Assembly: GCA_009767595.1 (NCBI GenBank)
Contig: VSDK01012168.1
Location: 197,518-261,517 of the forward strand
DNA: 64,000 nucleotides
Source of the DNA: Symbiodinium kawagutii
Taxonomy: Eukaryota; Sar; Dinophyceae; Suessiales; Symbiodiniaceae
Direction: 5' to 3'
Shown here in pieces: positions 15,001 to 27,000 of this stretch. The notes under the pieces are model-generated. The model was not told the DNA's origin, did not search any database, and was given only the letters and a program-made list of their open reading frames with translations. The translations under genes were made by a program, and so were the position numbers. Every line of letters begins with the position of its first letter. Within the stretch, counting starts at the first letter, position 1.

Positions 15001-18000
15001 CAAGCTGAGCTCAGGAAGGCAAATGCCAAACCTGGTGGCTGCGGCCCTGGAGATTTGTTGCTCATCATCGCAGGTGAGCAGCGCATGCGTAGCAGCGTTG
15101 TGCGTAGCTTGGGTGGTGATTGGTTGCCCAACCTGGCAAAACATGGCCCTGGTTGCGTGGAAAATCAGCAGTTTTTAGTGGTTTGCTCATGGAAATTGTT
15201 TGTTTAAAACTTTCAGGTTCGTTTACCAGGAATGGATGAATGAATTGATACTCATGCTTCATGGTTGGTTCATGAGCAGTGAATGATCAATGTTTATCTA
15301 CTCACTGATAAGTGGGAAGTTCTTACTGGTGGTTGCTGATGCATCATGATGTATCGATGGTTCTTGGGTGTTGATAAATGTTGGATTAGCTCATCGATGG
15401 TAATATATGTTGTTTAGTTGGGTAATGTTTGGTGAATTGCAAGTCATATTGTTTCAGAGTGATGAATGATCAATGGTTGGCTACTGCTTGGAGGGTGGAT
15501 GATCTAATTGGTTATTTGCTTCGTCATTAGTGGTCAGAAATGGTTATACAATAGCTGTGACTCGTTGGTTTAGGGATGCTTGCACAGCAGGACATCCCAG
15601 ATGGCCCGCGGCGTTTTACGCTTCATCCAGTCGTATTGGTGAACGATTGATGGTTGGGTCATGGTTGCGGATGGTTCTTGGATGAACGGCTCATCGATGG
15701 ATGGTGGATGGGTGATGGTTGGGTAGCCAATGCTGTGACTTTCAAATGAGAGGTTCGTCTACCAAAAGTTTCGCCGACTCGGAAGTTGAAGACATGAAGA
15801 GCGACAGTAGGGAGTGCTGATTGTGCACTTATTGGATGTACTGGTGCCCACGAACCATTTTCCATCGGGTCCATGAAGTATACTAATCCGCATCAACCAG
15901 CAATACCCATCATTATTATTTCACATCATTGGCACGTAACATGAATCACGTTTTACCATCATGAACCACTACCAACCATCCTCAAGATCCCTAGTTGTTA
16001 TTCCGAACCACAACTTAGATCCCAAGTTTAAGACCATTAATCTTCATGAAATCCCACTTACAACTAAAATCTCGTAAGATCATCATCCATCATCATCCAT
16101 CATCATCCATCATCATCCATCATCATCCATCATCATCCATCATCAAGATCCCTTGATGATATTTAAGATCCCTTCTGATATCCCTTAATGTTTCATTCCA
16201 AGCGTCGCCCCAACTGGGAGGTCCTAAGCTCAAGACGTGCCTTGGCACATGCAGCGCCGCCCCAACACGGGTGGGGTTGTCTCCTCGGCGTCAGCCAGTG
16301 GATGTGGTGGAGTATCCGGACGTGGTCCGCCGGATAGGGTGATGTAAACAGCTGAAATGGCAGGAATATTTTGAGATGTGGAATATATGCATGATAGATC
16401 GCCCGATGCATGTCCCGTCGAGGCCTCGGAAAATCTAGTTGGTGTGTTCAGAGAAAGTTTCCAGCCCTCAGGATCCCATAAGAATTGAGTCGTTTGCAGT
16501 GATCATCCACTTGGACATGGAACCTCCATGGACCGAAAGCTACAGAGTGGTACTCCCCTTGGTTGTAAGTTGAATTATAAGCCACTCAAGTGCAGTCATA
16601 GTCATATCTTCTACAACTGGTAATTACCCTGATTTTTACCTAGGCTAGCGATCCCTGGGGGGGCACCACTCTGTAGCTCTAGCATTGATGGCACCCGAAC
16701 CAGTCAGTGCTTCTGGTTGAATGGTCCAGCTGTTGGGTCATTCACCTCAACAAGGCCAAGCAGAAGGAATTCCATGGCTGGATACGGCCAGTATGTGTTG
16801 GTTTTTGATGCTTAACAGTACTGGCTAGGGATCAACAAGTCTGAAGCTCTGAAGATGATGGCTGTCATCGTTTGTTTTCACACCAACGTTGTCAACAATC
16901 ATAATAACCAAACACATAGAACTAATATAGCCAACAATAATGCACGCTATCATAGTACATGTGCTAACTCTTAATCACCAACAATCTTGCACCCGATTCT
17001 TGCCATTATTGTTGACCAGACTCAACCACGAGAAACCGTCACAATCGCATACCACCCGCTGCAGGTGAAGTTGTTTCCATATTCAGCACCTGAACGTAGA
17101 AACTGCTTCGAAAAGTTGGTCCATAGAAGTTTCATGATATTTGCAAGTTGACATTTATATGATTATGAAATTTGCGACCGATATGATACAACTTATGCGG
17201 AGTATAATCATGAAAATATCAGCGTTTCATGATGCTGCAGTGTACCCACAACACGATTCCCACAGGCCCATTTCCATACCTATATACATATATGTAAAAG
17301 AATACATATATACTTGTAGATGTCTTATTAATTAACCATTATCGATGATGATTTTCCACTGTTACTATCAAATAACCATTACAATACAGTGCAAAAACCA
17401 TGTAGAAACCCTCTTAATTATTTGGTGCTTCTCTACTATTAGCGACTAGAATCCCTTTAAAACCTAATAAAACCATCGAGAAACCCCCTTATGTCCGCAG
17501 AAAAGCAGCTGATCCATCAGTGATGTCAGGCAAGAATCTATGGGCAAGTTTCGTCACCTCATGGGAACCGAACTCGGTTGGGATCCCAGCCACCGTGAGA
17601 GCGTTGAGGCAGTGGATTATGATGACATGGCGAGTTGGGTCAGTACGGTCCATCAATAACAAGGGACAATAGCCAACAAAACTACAGGGAATACAACGGT
17701 TAACGGAGGTGTGATGGTTAATATGCGGGTGAGTGAATCGTTAACAATGGTTGATGGTTAGGGAATAGCTAACCATCATACCAGATGGTTATTGATGTAG
17801 TGGTTCTGAGTTCCTGTTGGTGTAGTTTGGATGGAGATTAGTCTTCTTTCCTGATATGTGTTTGATGTCAATTGATGTGTGCATATATGTGTATATAAAT
17901 AATCACATCTGTGTATGTAAACAATCACCTGTAGTTTTTGATACATATAAAATAATCATATACATGTATGCATGCTGCCATCTGGATTTGTGAGATGCAT

Positions 18001-21000
18001 ATGCACATGTGAACAGATACGGCCTGTGCACAGCTTGCCCACGTTAAGGCCTGCGCAACGAAGGCTTTCGTGCCCTTTGGGTGGTGTCCCTTGGCTGCGG
18101 TGGGAGCTGGAATGAACCAATCCAGCAGAACGCTACCGGTTTCTGCAGTAACAATGACTACCAGTAGCAGTGGGTATTGCTGATCATTAATGATAGTTAG
18201 TGGTTATGATTGATAAAATGTGGGCTATCATCATTCCGGGTACTGCACCTAAGTTGACCAATAGTGGTATGATGATGCTTCCACAATGTTTCACATATTT
18301 ATATAGATGCTAACCAATAGCATTTGGTTTCCTTTGATGCTTTCAAAAGTTTAACCAGGGTATGGTAACTTGGCCTGCCGAACAGATGAAGGCGCTGGAG
18401 CCAGGTCCAGCGGAAGGGGCGCCACCAAAGTGTGACGGCTGCGAGCCGCACATGTGCTTGGAGATATACTGATGCAAACATTTGGAGATACATCAATGTG
18501 TGGGTGAATATCTTGCATATTTGTACGCATACGGAAGTACAGTAATTTTTGGGGCACCCACATGCATACCTCTATACATATACAGGCACACAGTGAAATA
18601 TACGCATACATTGCATATCATCTTTGCATGTGCGCTCCTATGAAGTGCAATGTCGTTGTTATTTTTAAGCGTTTATCATCCTATGTGTTTTTCTGCATCC
18701 TCTGTGTGCGTGTGTCATTGCATGCTGGACCCTGTGCGATACGGCTACATTTGTCACCTTGCGATGAAACGAACAAGGAACTTTCCCATGCTGGAGTGGG
18801 ATGACGAAGAGGTGGCGCCTGCTCTCGGGTCTGTCCATGGTGGAAGCCATGCGTTCACCATGGAATCCCGGGTCATCCACGCGTTTCTTGGGTGGTTAAT
18901 GCTGGTTGAAGATGGTCAATGATAATTGATAATAGGTTAAGGATAGGTCATCCACCACAGTTGGATTCGGTTGAGCGGATTTGAATTCTACTGTTTGCAG
19001 CCACCGAATCGTTGACAAACTGGCAGCGGAGCACGGAATTCTTGATGCGTTTCTTTTGCAATCTGCTAGTCACCATCATTTGGGTGCTCAAATGCCACCT
19101 TACTTTTGTTGATAACATTGTCTCCGGCCTGGTAACTACCAGCGTTTCAGGCGCTTCCCAGAAACACTTGGACGGAAGGCCAAAGCAGTTTTGAAATGGA
19201 ATGCCCTTTCTGCTTGCTGCCCTTTCTAGGACAATCTGGTTTAGATGAGTCAGGCGTACTTGCATTTGGCATGTAAGGTCTATACAGCACATGGAATACG
19301 TAGGAGTCCTTTGTTTCCTGTGTCTATACATACACAAAATATTGATACACATGCATCAGCACGCACACATGTCAACCTTCTACAGCATTTCGCATTCAGC
19401 CGCCACATGAAGGTTTCAATGCCCTGTGTGCTACAGCCAATTCAGCGTTCCCAAGTTCTACGTTCTACCCTAATGTGTTTAAAGCCCGAAAAATCCTGCA
19501 ACTGTAGGCGGATGCCCACTCTATGGATGGGGCTGCATCATGGCTACATAGCCCTATTGAAGATGACGTTGGTTTGGTGAACAATGCGGGCAGTTCCACC
19601 CACAATGATAGTGAGTTGCTGAAGCCAAGCTGACTCTTGGATTACAACATGATGTGGGCATGAAGACGATATTTGATACTCGAATCCTTGAGCCATTATA
19701 CCATTAGGTCATTGTTGATCAACAACATAACTTGTCAATACGTTGATAGCCTTCATGATATTCACAGCATGTGATATGCATAGGATGGTCATCCAGGGCA
19801 TATGTCAACATCTCTGTGATTTTGGTGGATTTCCTTGTGCCAGGAGAGATTCTCTGCAAAGCATCATCCTTTCACATCTCCTTGGACAGAGGAGGGCCAA
19901 GCACCTCTGCTGGGGATGCGGGTGAAAGTCCAATGGTTGGCTTACCAACTTTGAAAAAAATGAACTCATCATGCATGACCTATCGTAAGACTAGACCACA
20001 TCATTGATTGACAGGTCATGACTAGCACCTAGGACCAATTCCTATAGCTACCAGTTGCTGTCGGTCGCTAAGCAGTGCAAGTTGCCTGCCCCTATGCACC
20101 GGTAGCAGGACATCGACAAGATGGTGAGCCTCAGACCCAGTGGCCGCGTTGTTTTGGAGCTGTTCTTTGTTGGAGCCTCTGGCAGTCCCGAACTCGGCAA
20201 TGTGTTTGAACCATATTCTAACTAGTGAAACCCCGGGAAAGCAGCAATAAATCTTGGATTTTCCACTGCCAGGTTGGTTTGGCGGAGGGTAGCCAACCGA
20301 CCAGGCTTGCTGTATGTCCGTTTCAGGGCGAAGATTGCTTGCTGCACATGATTTTTGTAACCCTGAAGCACTTGTAAATGTTTGATAATTCTGGAAAGTA
20401 CCGGAAGAAGTGGGTGATTTGCAACTACCAGCCTTCTTACTTCACTATGACTGGTGTTTCACAGAGCCCCCAAAAGCCGGGTGTGGCTGGCAAAAAATCA
20501 CCACAGCCCTTTCTTGGCAAGTTGCAATCCAAAAGAACTGCGTCACCAGAAACAGATACACCACCAGTCAGCAGTAACCACTGAGAACCAGCTTACTAAC
20601 CATCAACATATTCAACATTGACCGCTGTCATAGCCATGAATCAGCAGCGATTGCCACTCAACAATTGCTTGATATTGCTGGGCAATCATTGCTATCATTG
20701 CTTGATAAGCAAAGCTGCGCTGGTGGATCCTTGGAGCAGCCTCCAGTGATCACTGGCTAAGCTCGACGTGAGGTTTGGACCACAAGGACCAGAAGCTCTT
20801 AGAGGCCATGCTCTCATGACCCTAGCTGGTTGACCTGGTACTTCAAGGGGCATCCCGGTCGTTGGCCCAAGAAATTTGATCCCAGAACAGTGGCTGGCAG
20901 GCGGAAAGATGTTCGTAGTTTCAAAATAAACCAGAAATAATTTCCTAGTTTGGAGTGAACCTACCTAGTTGTACCTCAACAAGAATACCTTTAAAAACTG

Positions 21001-24000
21001 GCCTGAAGTCAAAAAGCTTTATCTTGAAACTTCGGGGAGACTCCTACCAGAAAAGGCAGAGCCAATGACAACCGGGCCACCTGGTCAGCATTTGACATGT
21101 ACATGCCTCAGTTTCCAGCTGTTTGGTGGTTTCTTGGAATAAGGGACCCCCAAATGGTTGGTTTAGGACTATACACGATCAATAAAAAGGATGATTTGGA
21201 GGCACCCCTCTTTTGAGAAACCACCATCTGAAAGATAACATGTCCAGCGTTCCCCGAGTATATAATTGGTTCAGCGGCCCTTGTCCCATAGATATTCTGC
21301 GCTGCACTGCGTTTGTTCAATAGAAAATGTAGTTTGATTATGCCAAAGTTCACTAAGATTGAGATCCAACGGTAAAACTGTGGCTTTGATCCCAGCAACT
21401 GTTGTGTCAATGGAGGGTGATCAAGCCTCAAATGATTGAGAAGATTGACGCCCTTAAGTGATCAGACGCACCACTTCCAAAAATTGGTGAGTTGCTTCTG
21501 CCAATAGCTCTTGTAAGTACATCAATAGTTTGCCAGGGAATGGTTATTTGCACAATGTTCATAATAGCCTTACGTAAGTACCAAATCTATGCCACGGTTG
21601 TGGTTATTTTGTGATTGTAACCTTTTGTAACATACCGAATGACTACCAGCAGAATCCTTGATGGATGGGCAAATATAATCGACGGGCATCTGAATGACAA
21701 AAAGGTATTGCCATTTTCAATGTTCCTGGCAATGGCCATATGGTAACAATATTCCGTACTTCAAAGTGTTCTAGCTACTGTGTCATACGAATCAAATTGC
21801 ACATTCATAGATCAGTTATAGGGGCGTTGATTTCTTTTGAAATGCCATTTAGTAGTTCATAACAGCGACATGTCATTGCAATTCGTCACTAGCATCATTA
21901 TGTGCAATATACACGTGGAGGATCATAAGCGGATATGCGTAGATTCTGCTGTATTCACACATTGGGGCTTCGGGTGTTTCTTTTTATACGTAGATAAGTT
22001 TATACTAAATAGTATGTATATACATATTTACTGGTATTTCTCAGTCTCGTATTGCCGGCCTCCCCGATCAACCACCCCTTCGAGCGCCAGCGCTCGCGCT
22101 AGGTGAGAGCCAACGCCTATGACATGGTCATCAATGGTGTTGAGGCTCCCCTGCCACCGCTGATTCTATGGCTGCGGGTCAGCACGAGAGTCCTCCCATG
22201 CCCCACCTGCCTTGCACCCCTGTTGAAGACCATCAATGGCAATGCCCGACTCTTTGTTGAGATGTTCACCGTTCACGTGCCCTTGTTTTGAATTGACCCA
22301 TAAACACCTGCACCACCATATAGATTGGGCAGTTGGTTTCTCAATATTGATTGTCCTATGGGTGTGGATCAAAACCAGCTGCCTACCGAGGTCGCTCACA
22401 GCGAACATCGAAACCGAATTTCTTATCAAGTAGAGTGCTTTGATGTGAAATGGCTATGGGTCAAAACTCTGTACCCCTGGTGTACCGTCACCAGTGTTTT
22501 CCCAATCATTGTTGCAGATGGTAACAGCAAAGTACATTGTTGATGATTAACAACCTTGCTAGCGGCAATGTTAATCCGCAATAATAGGGAAAATAATGTT
22601 TTCATTACTTGTTTTAATAGGGAAAATAATGGTGCAATCAGTACTTGTTTTCACCTATGAATTATCCCCCATTGCGGATTCACATTGACCCACTTCACCC
22701 CCAGTTCGCTGCCCAGGGTGCTGGGTTTTGACATCCGGTGGAGCTATTGCTGGTTTTTCAAGCCACGCAACCAGCAATGAATGTAACTTAAGAAAACCAT
22801 CAATAACAACAATGGCTTAACAACAACTAGGTAACCTATTGCTGGATTGTTTCAATGCAAGCTTTCGTAATCAGCATTATTTTTACAACAATGGAAGACA
22901 GCAACAGTCAAGCCATCAATGCATGAGTTTAAGCAGTGTTCAATCAGGAATGTAAATTGTAAATCCGAAATACTAATTCCAAGTTAAGCATACTGATTGA
23001 TACTAATTGTCCACAATCAATACTAAGTGTAAATCACAAATAATTACTAAAAATGTTAAACAGCTGTTTCTGGAGGCAAACAATCAGATATATTTAGGTG
23101 CCAGCAAGTGTTTGGGCCACCACCGTGCTGAGATTGTTTGACAACCATTTTTTAAAGATTGTAATTAGGAAGTCAATGTGTGCAGAAGGATTGGAAATAT
23201 GGCAAATGAAGACTTAATTTCAATGACCTTTGCTGGATGTTTGATTTCAATTGATTAGTATTAGTTTTTGAAAACTGACAAGTCTAATGCCATGTCAAAA
23301 TGTTACACACATATACTTATGTATCCATGTGTATCTGTATTATGTATGTAGATGAGTACCCATGTCAATTGTATTTCTTAAGATATAAAAACACGTTTGC
23401 GTGTGTAGATTAAATGTTTGCATCTTGAGGCATGTGCACCGTATATATGTATTCAGTTGTATGAGCATTTGCTTGCACATGTGGACAGGGATGTGTGTTT
23501 ACAAATCTTTGTGCTCACGTTTGAGAAATGTATACATATGTGTGTGTAATGTCAATCGTGTTACAATAAACATCAAGATTTTATTTCTGGAGATACACAT
23601 AAATTGATATACATACAATTGTAGATATACATCCCGGCGGACTTTTCTCTGTCCTTCTATTTCGTCATTTTCGTTGTTTGGCTGAGGCGCCAACGCGCTT
23701 TTCTTTTCAAAAATGGCATCCAATTTTCATGTGTTTTTTTCAGGAATCGCTAAATTACCTGCGTTTTGGCTATCGAAACGATGCGGATTCGTTTTCACTG
23801 TTTTGGACACCAAGTCACAACTTGCTCAAAGCTTTTCCAGTCTTCAACAAGTCCAAGCTTGACTTTTCCCAACTCCATTCCGTGATGAAGCACAGACCCA
23901 GCCCGTGAAAGTCACCAACAACTACAACACATCACGTGATGATGCACCACCCCACCCCACCCCACCCCACCCCAATTAGCACGGTGACCATCACACCCCG

Positions 24001-27000
24001 TGGAAGCAAGACGCGCAAGCACGAGACATCATGTGATGATGCACCACCCCACCCCACCCCACCCCAATTAGCACGGTGACCATCGCACCCGTGGAAGCAA
24101 GACGCGCAAGTACAACACATCATGTGATGATGCACCACCCCACCCCACCCCAATTAGCACGGTGACCATCGCACCCCGTGGAAGCAAGACGCGCAAGTAC
24201 AAGACATCATGTGATGATGCACCACCCCACCCCACCCCACCCCACCCCAATTAGCATGGTGACCATCGCACCCCGTGGAACCACGACAGACAAGTACCAG
24301 ACATCATCTCTAACAGGAGAAGCATGTTCGTCTCGTTTTCGTGGGACGGTAAACAGTCCGCCAGCAAATACATGTAAAGGCTGTACGCAAGCCATCAGTA
24401 CATACACATTGTACTCATGCGCATATTCCCAGAAATTGACTAAAGATCAGCCCAAGAACTAGTAGGGATATACAACCCTTGCTACAACCCAGGCAGGGAA
24501 GGATGCGATCAAACACATCAATAGCTATACATCAAAGACTTCAAAGGGCAGAAGGAGGACATGTTTTGCAGCTCAAAGGCAGGACGCGCAATATCAATGT
24601 GGTATACATGAAATTTCAACGACGGGATCAAGCTGAACCAAACTCTAGTTCTGAATGGCCAACTCTAGTTCACAATAGGTTTCCTTTTTATATTGTTTAT
24701 GTAATTGTTAATTCACTTCTTTATTTGTGTGTTTATCTATTTATTTATGCATTTAATTATTTACAGTATGTGTTTGATTTGTTTGTTTATGTGTTTAATT
24801 GATTATTTAATTTGTTTTAGTTTGTTTACTCGTCTGTTCATTTGCTTGATGTTTATTTGTTTGTGTGTGCGTGTATTTATTACCCCAAAATGGATGGTTT
24901 ATTACTATAAATGGTTCATATTGGAGGATTTGGGGTACCCCCATGGCTTGAGAAACCGTCATAAACAGCTTGTTGCTTGGTTAGTGCTAGTGGCTGACTA
25001 GTGGTTGATGATAAGAGGTTGGCTAATGTTTCATGAATGATTACACAATTATAACTTGAAGCAAGCATCAAATGTTATCATTGTAGCATTACAGGAATAT
25101 GTATGGTTTGAGAAACTACCATGTTGGGCTTATTGTTGCTTATTATCCCCTATTAACTACAAATTAATCCCTATCAAACCATACAAACCATTTTATGAAC
25201 CCATTGTTCCCCATGAAACCCTTTAGAACTCTATGAAACCAGCATATCAATGGCGTTACCACCATACAGCCCACCTTTTATGACCAAGGCAAAACCTATG
25301 CTGAGAAAACCGTGGTCTCCACAGCTGTGTAGCTGCGCAGGTGGGTGGTGGTTCTGTCCGGATCCACGCCTGGGCGCTCAGATGTGAAGGGTTTGTGGAG
25401 AATGGTTTCCTTGTTGATGGGTGCTGGATGGTAAACGGATGGTTGATGATGGTTGGTGATGGTTGATTCATATTGAATGATGGGGGTTATTAGCTGGTAC
25501 ATTGGGCAAATGAATGACCATTTACAGGTTTACTATGTTAAGCTCTTGTTCCTATATAAATGGATGGTTTAACAGGTGGTGAAAGTGGTTATAGTGAATG
25601 ATGGTTGATGGTTGATTAGCTGGTAAAGTGGTGGCGAATTGTGGGTTGGCTAATGATGTGGCAAATGAGAACGAAGAAATTGAGGGGTTGATAGTGGGAT
25701 ATGATGGTGATGGATGATGGATGATGATGGTCAATATTGCTTAGTGATGGTTGTCAGTCATTAATATTGCTTAACAATGCTGTGTGATGAATGGCAAATG
25801 ATCAATGGTTTAAGGCCAAATGGTTTTTTCAAGCCAGTGATGATTGTTGATGTTTGATGTTGTTTGATGGTTGGTTGATGATAATGGTTGGTAGTAGTAA
25901 CGGATCATGACGGATGAATGGTGAATGATGGAAGATGATAGTTGACGGATATAATTGTTTGTTTGTGGTTAATGGTTGGTTGATGGGGTTCCTTGATGGC
26001 TAATTCATGGACATCTTGGCTTAGTGATTGACACTGAGTTGTTCAATGTTTGATCATATTTTGAAACTGCAATAACCAGGCTTGTCATGGTTGATCATCA
26101 CGAACAATAAGATGATGCCTAGACATGTGCCCCGATATGTAGGCTCCGTTGCACCATCCATATGCCATCTTTGAAGTGACTTGAGTTGCGTTGACTTCCC
26201 GTCATGTCATTGGGTTTCAACATCACAAGATGATACCAGTACCTGAAAGATCGTAGTTCCCATGTTATATTTGTTTGTTCACAAGCTAGTTGTCAACATG
26301 CTTATATTTGGCTCAACCATGAATCATTGCAGTATTTTTCATTTATTGAAATCTACCACTGTTCCTAAATGGAGAATTTGTCGATCAACAATCTCAAACG
26401 CAAGTGCTGCTAAAATCATTGGTGCCAATGTCGATGACTACCCAATGTGGGCAAAGCCAATATGCCGTGGGGACGACCAACGAGGTATCAGCAACCAGCC
26501 CTGCCATGCATGGCAGATCCAGTTTAACGCCAGCGAAATGCTGGTGCTTTCTCGAGATGTCTCTCGCTAAGGATCTCTTCAACAGATGTAGCTGGTTGTT
26601 GACGAGCACTAGCACCGTCGTGATGAACAAGCAGAATCACGAAAACAACCTCACAGGCTGGTTGCTTTGTTCATGGATCATACTTTTTGGCTGATGCTAA
26701 CAAAACTATTGAGGGTGATGAGATAGAGATTCTTCATTCAGTGGATTTATCAACGGAAGCAGTTGAATAAACCTTAATGATCAACACAACCATTGTCCAA
26801 TTATTTTGATTACTGTAACCACTATGAACTAGTAGCCAATTTTGCGCCATGTTTGACTGTATTTGCTAGCCATGAACCACTCACTACTAAGCTTCATTGA
26901 TCACTCTTAACCAATATCAACACTTATTAGACCATCCGGTTGATTTGTTTTCCAAGATCGGGCTGGGCCACAGATGAACTTGCAAAACTGCTATCTATCC

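Larger units (their letters stand above)
15102..17529 (+). other. aspS intron with MITE and minisatellite
   Basis: A G/T-rich start (15,230-15,720) is followed by mixed sequence, a CATCATCCAT array at 16,081-16,145 and a 139-bp inverted-repeat element at 16,539-16,677. No exon of aspS is needed here by the phase chain. Confidence 0.6.
22145..25340 (+). other. aspS intron with minisatellite and MITE
   Basis: 3.2 kb without an exon in the phase chain. It holds a small duplication (22,583-22,653), the CCCCA-bearing minisatellite at 23,922-24,307 and a MITE-like element at 24,881-24,960. Confidence 0.65.

Noticed and set aside
18948..19352. 134-residue minus-strand frame
   Set aside because: Opposite to aspS, inside one of its introns, without recognisable features.
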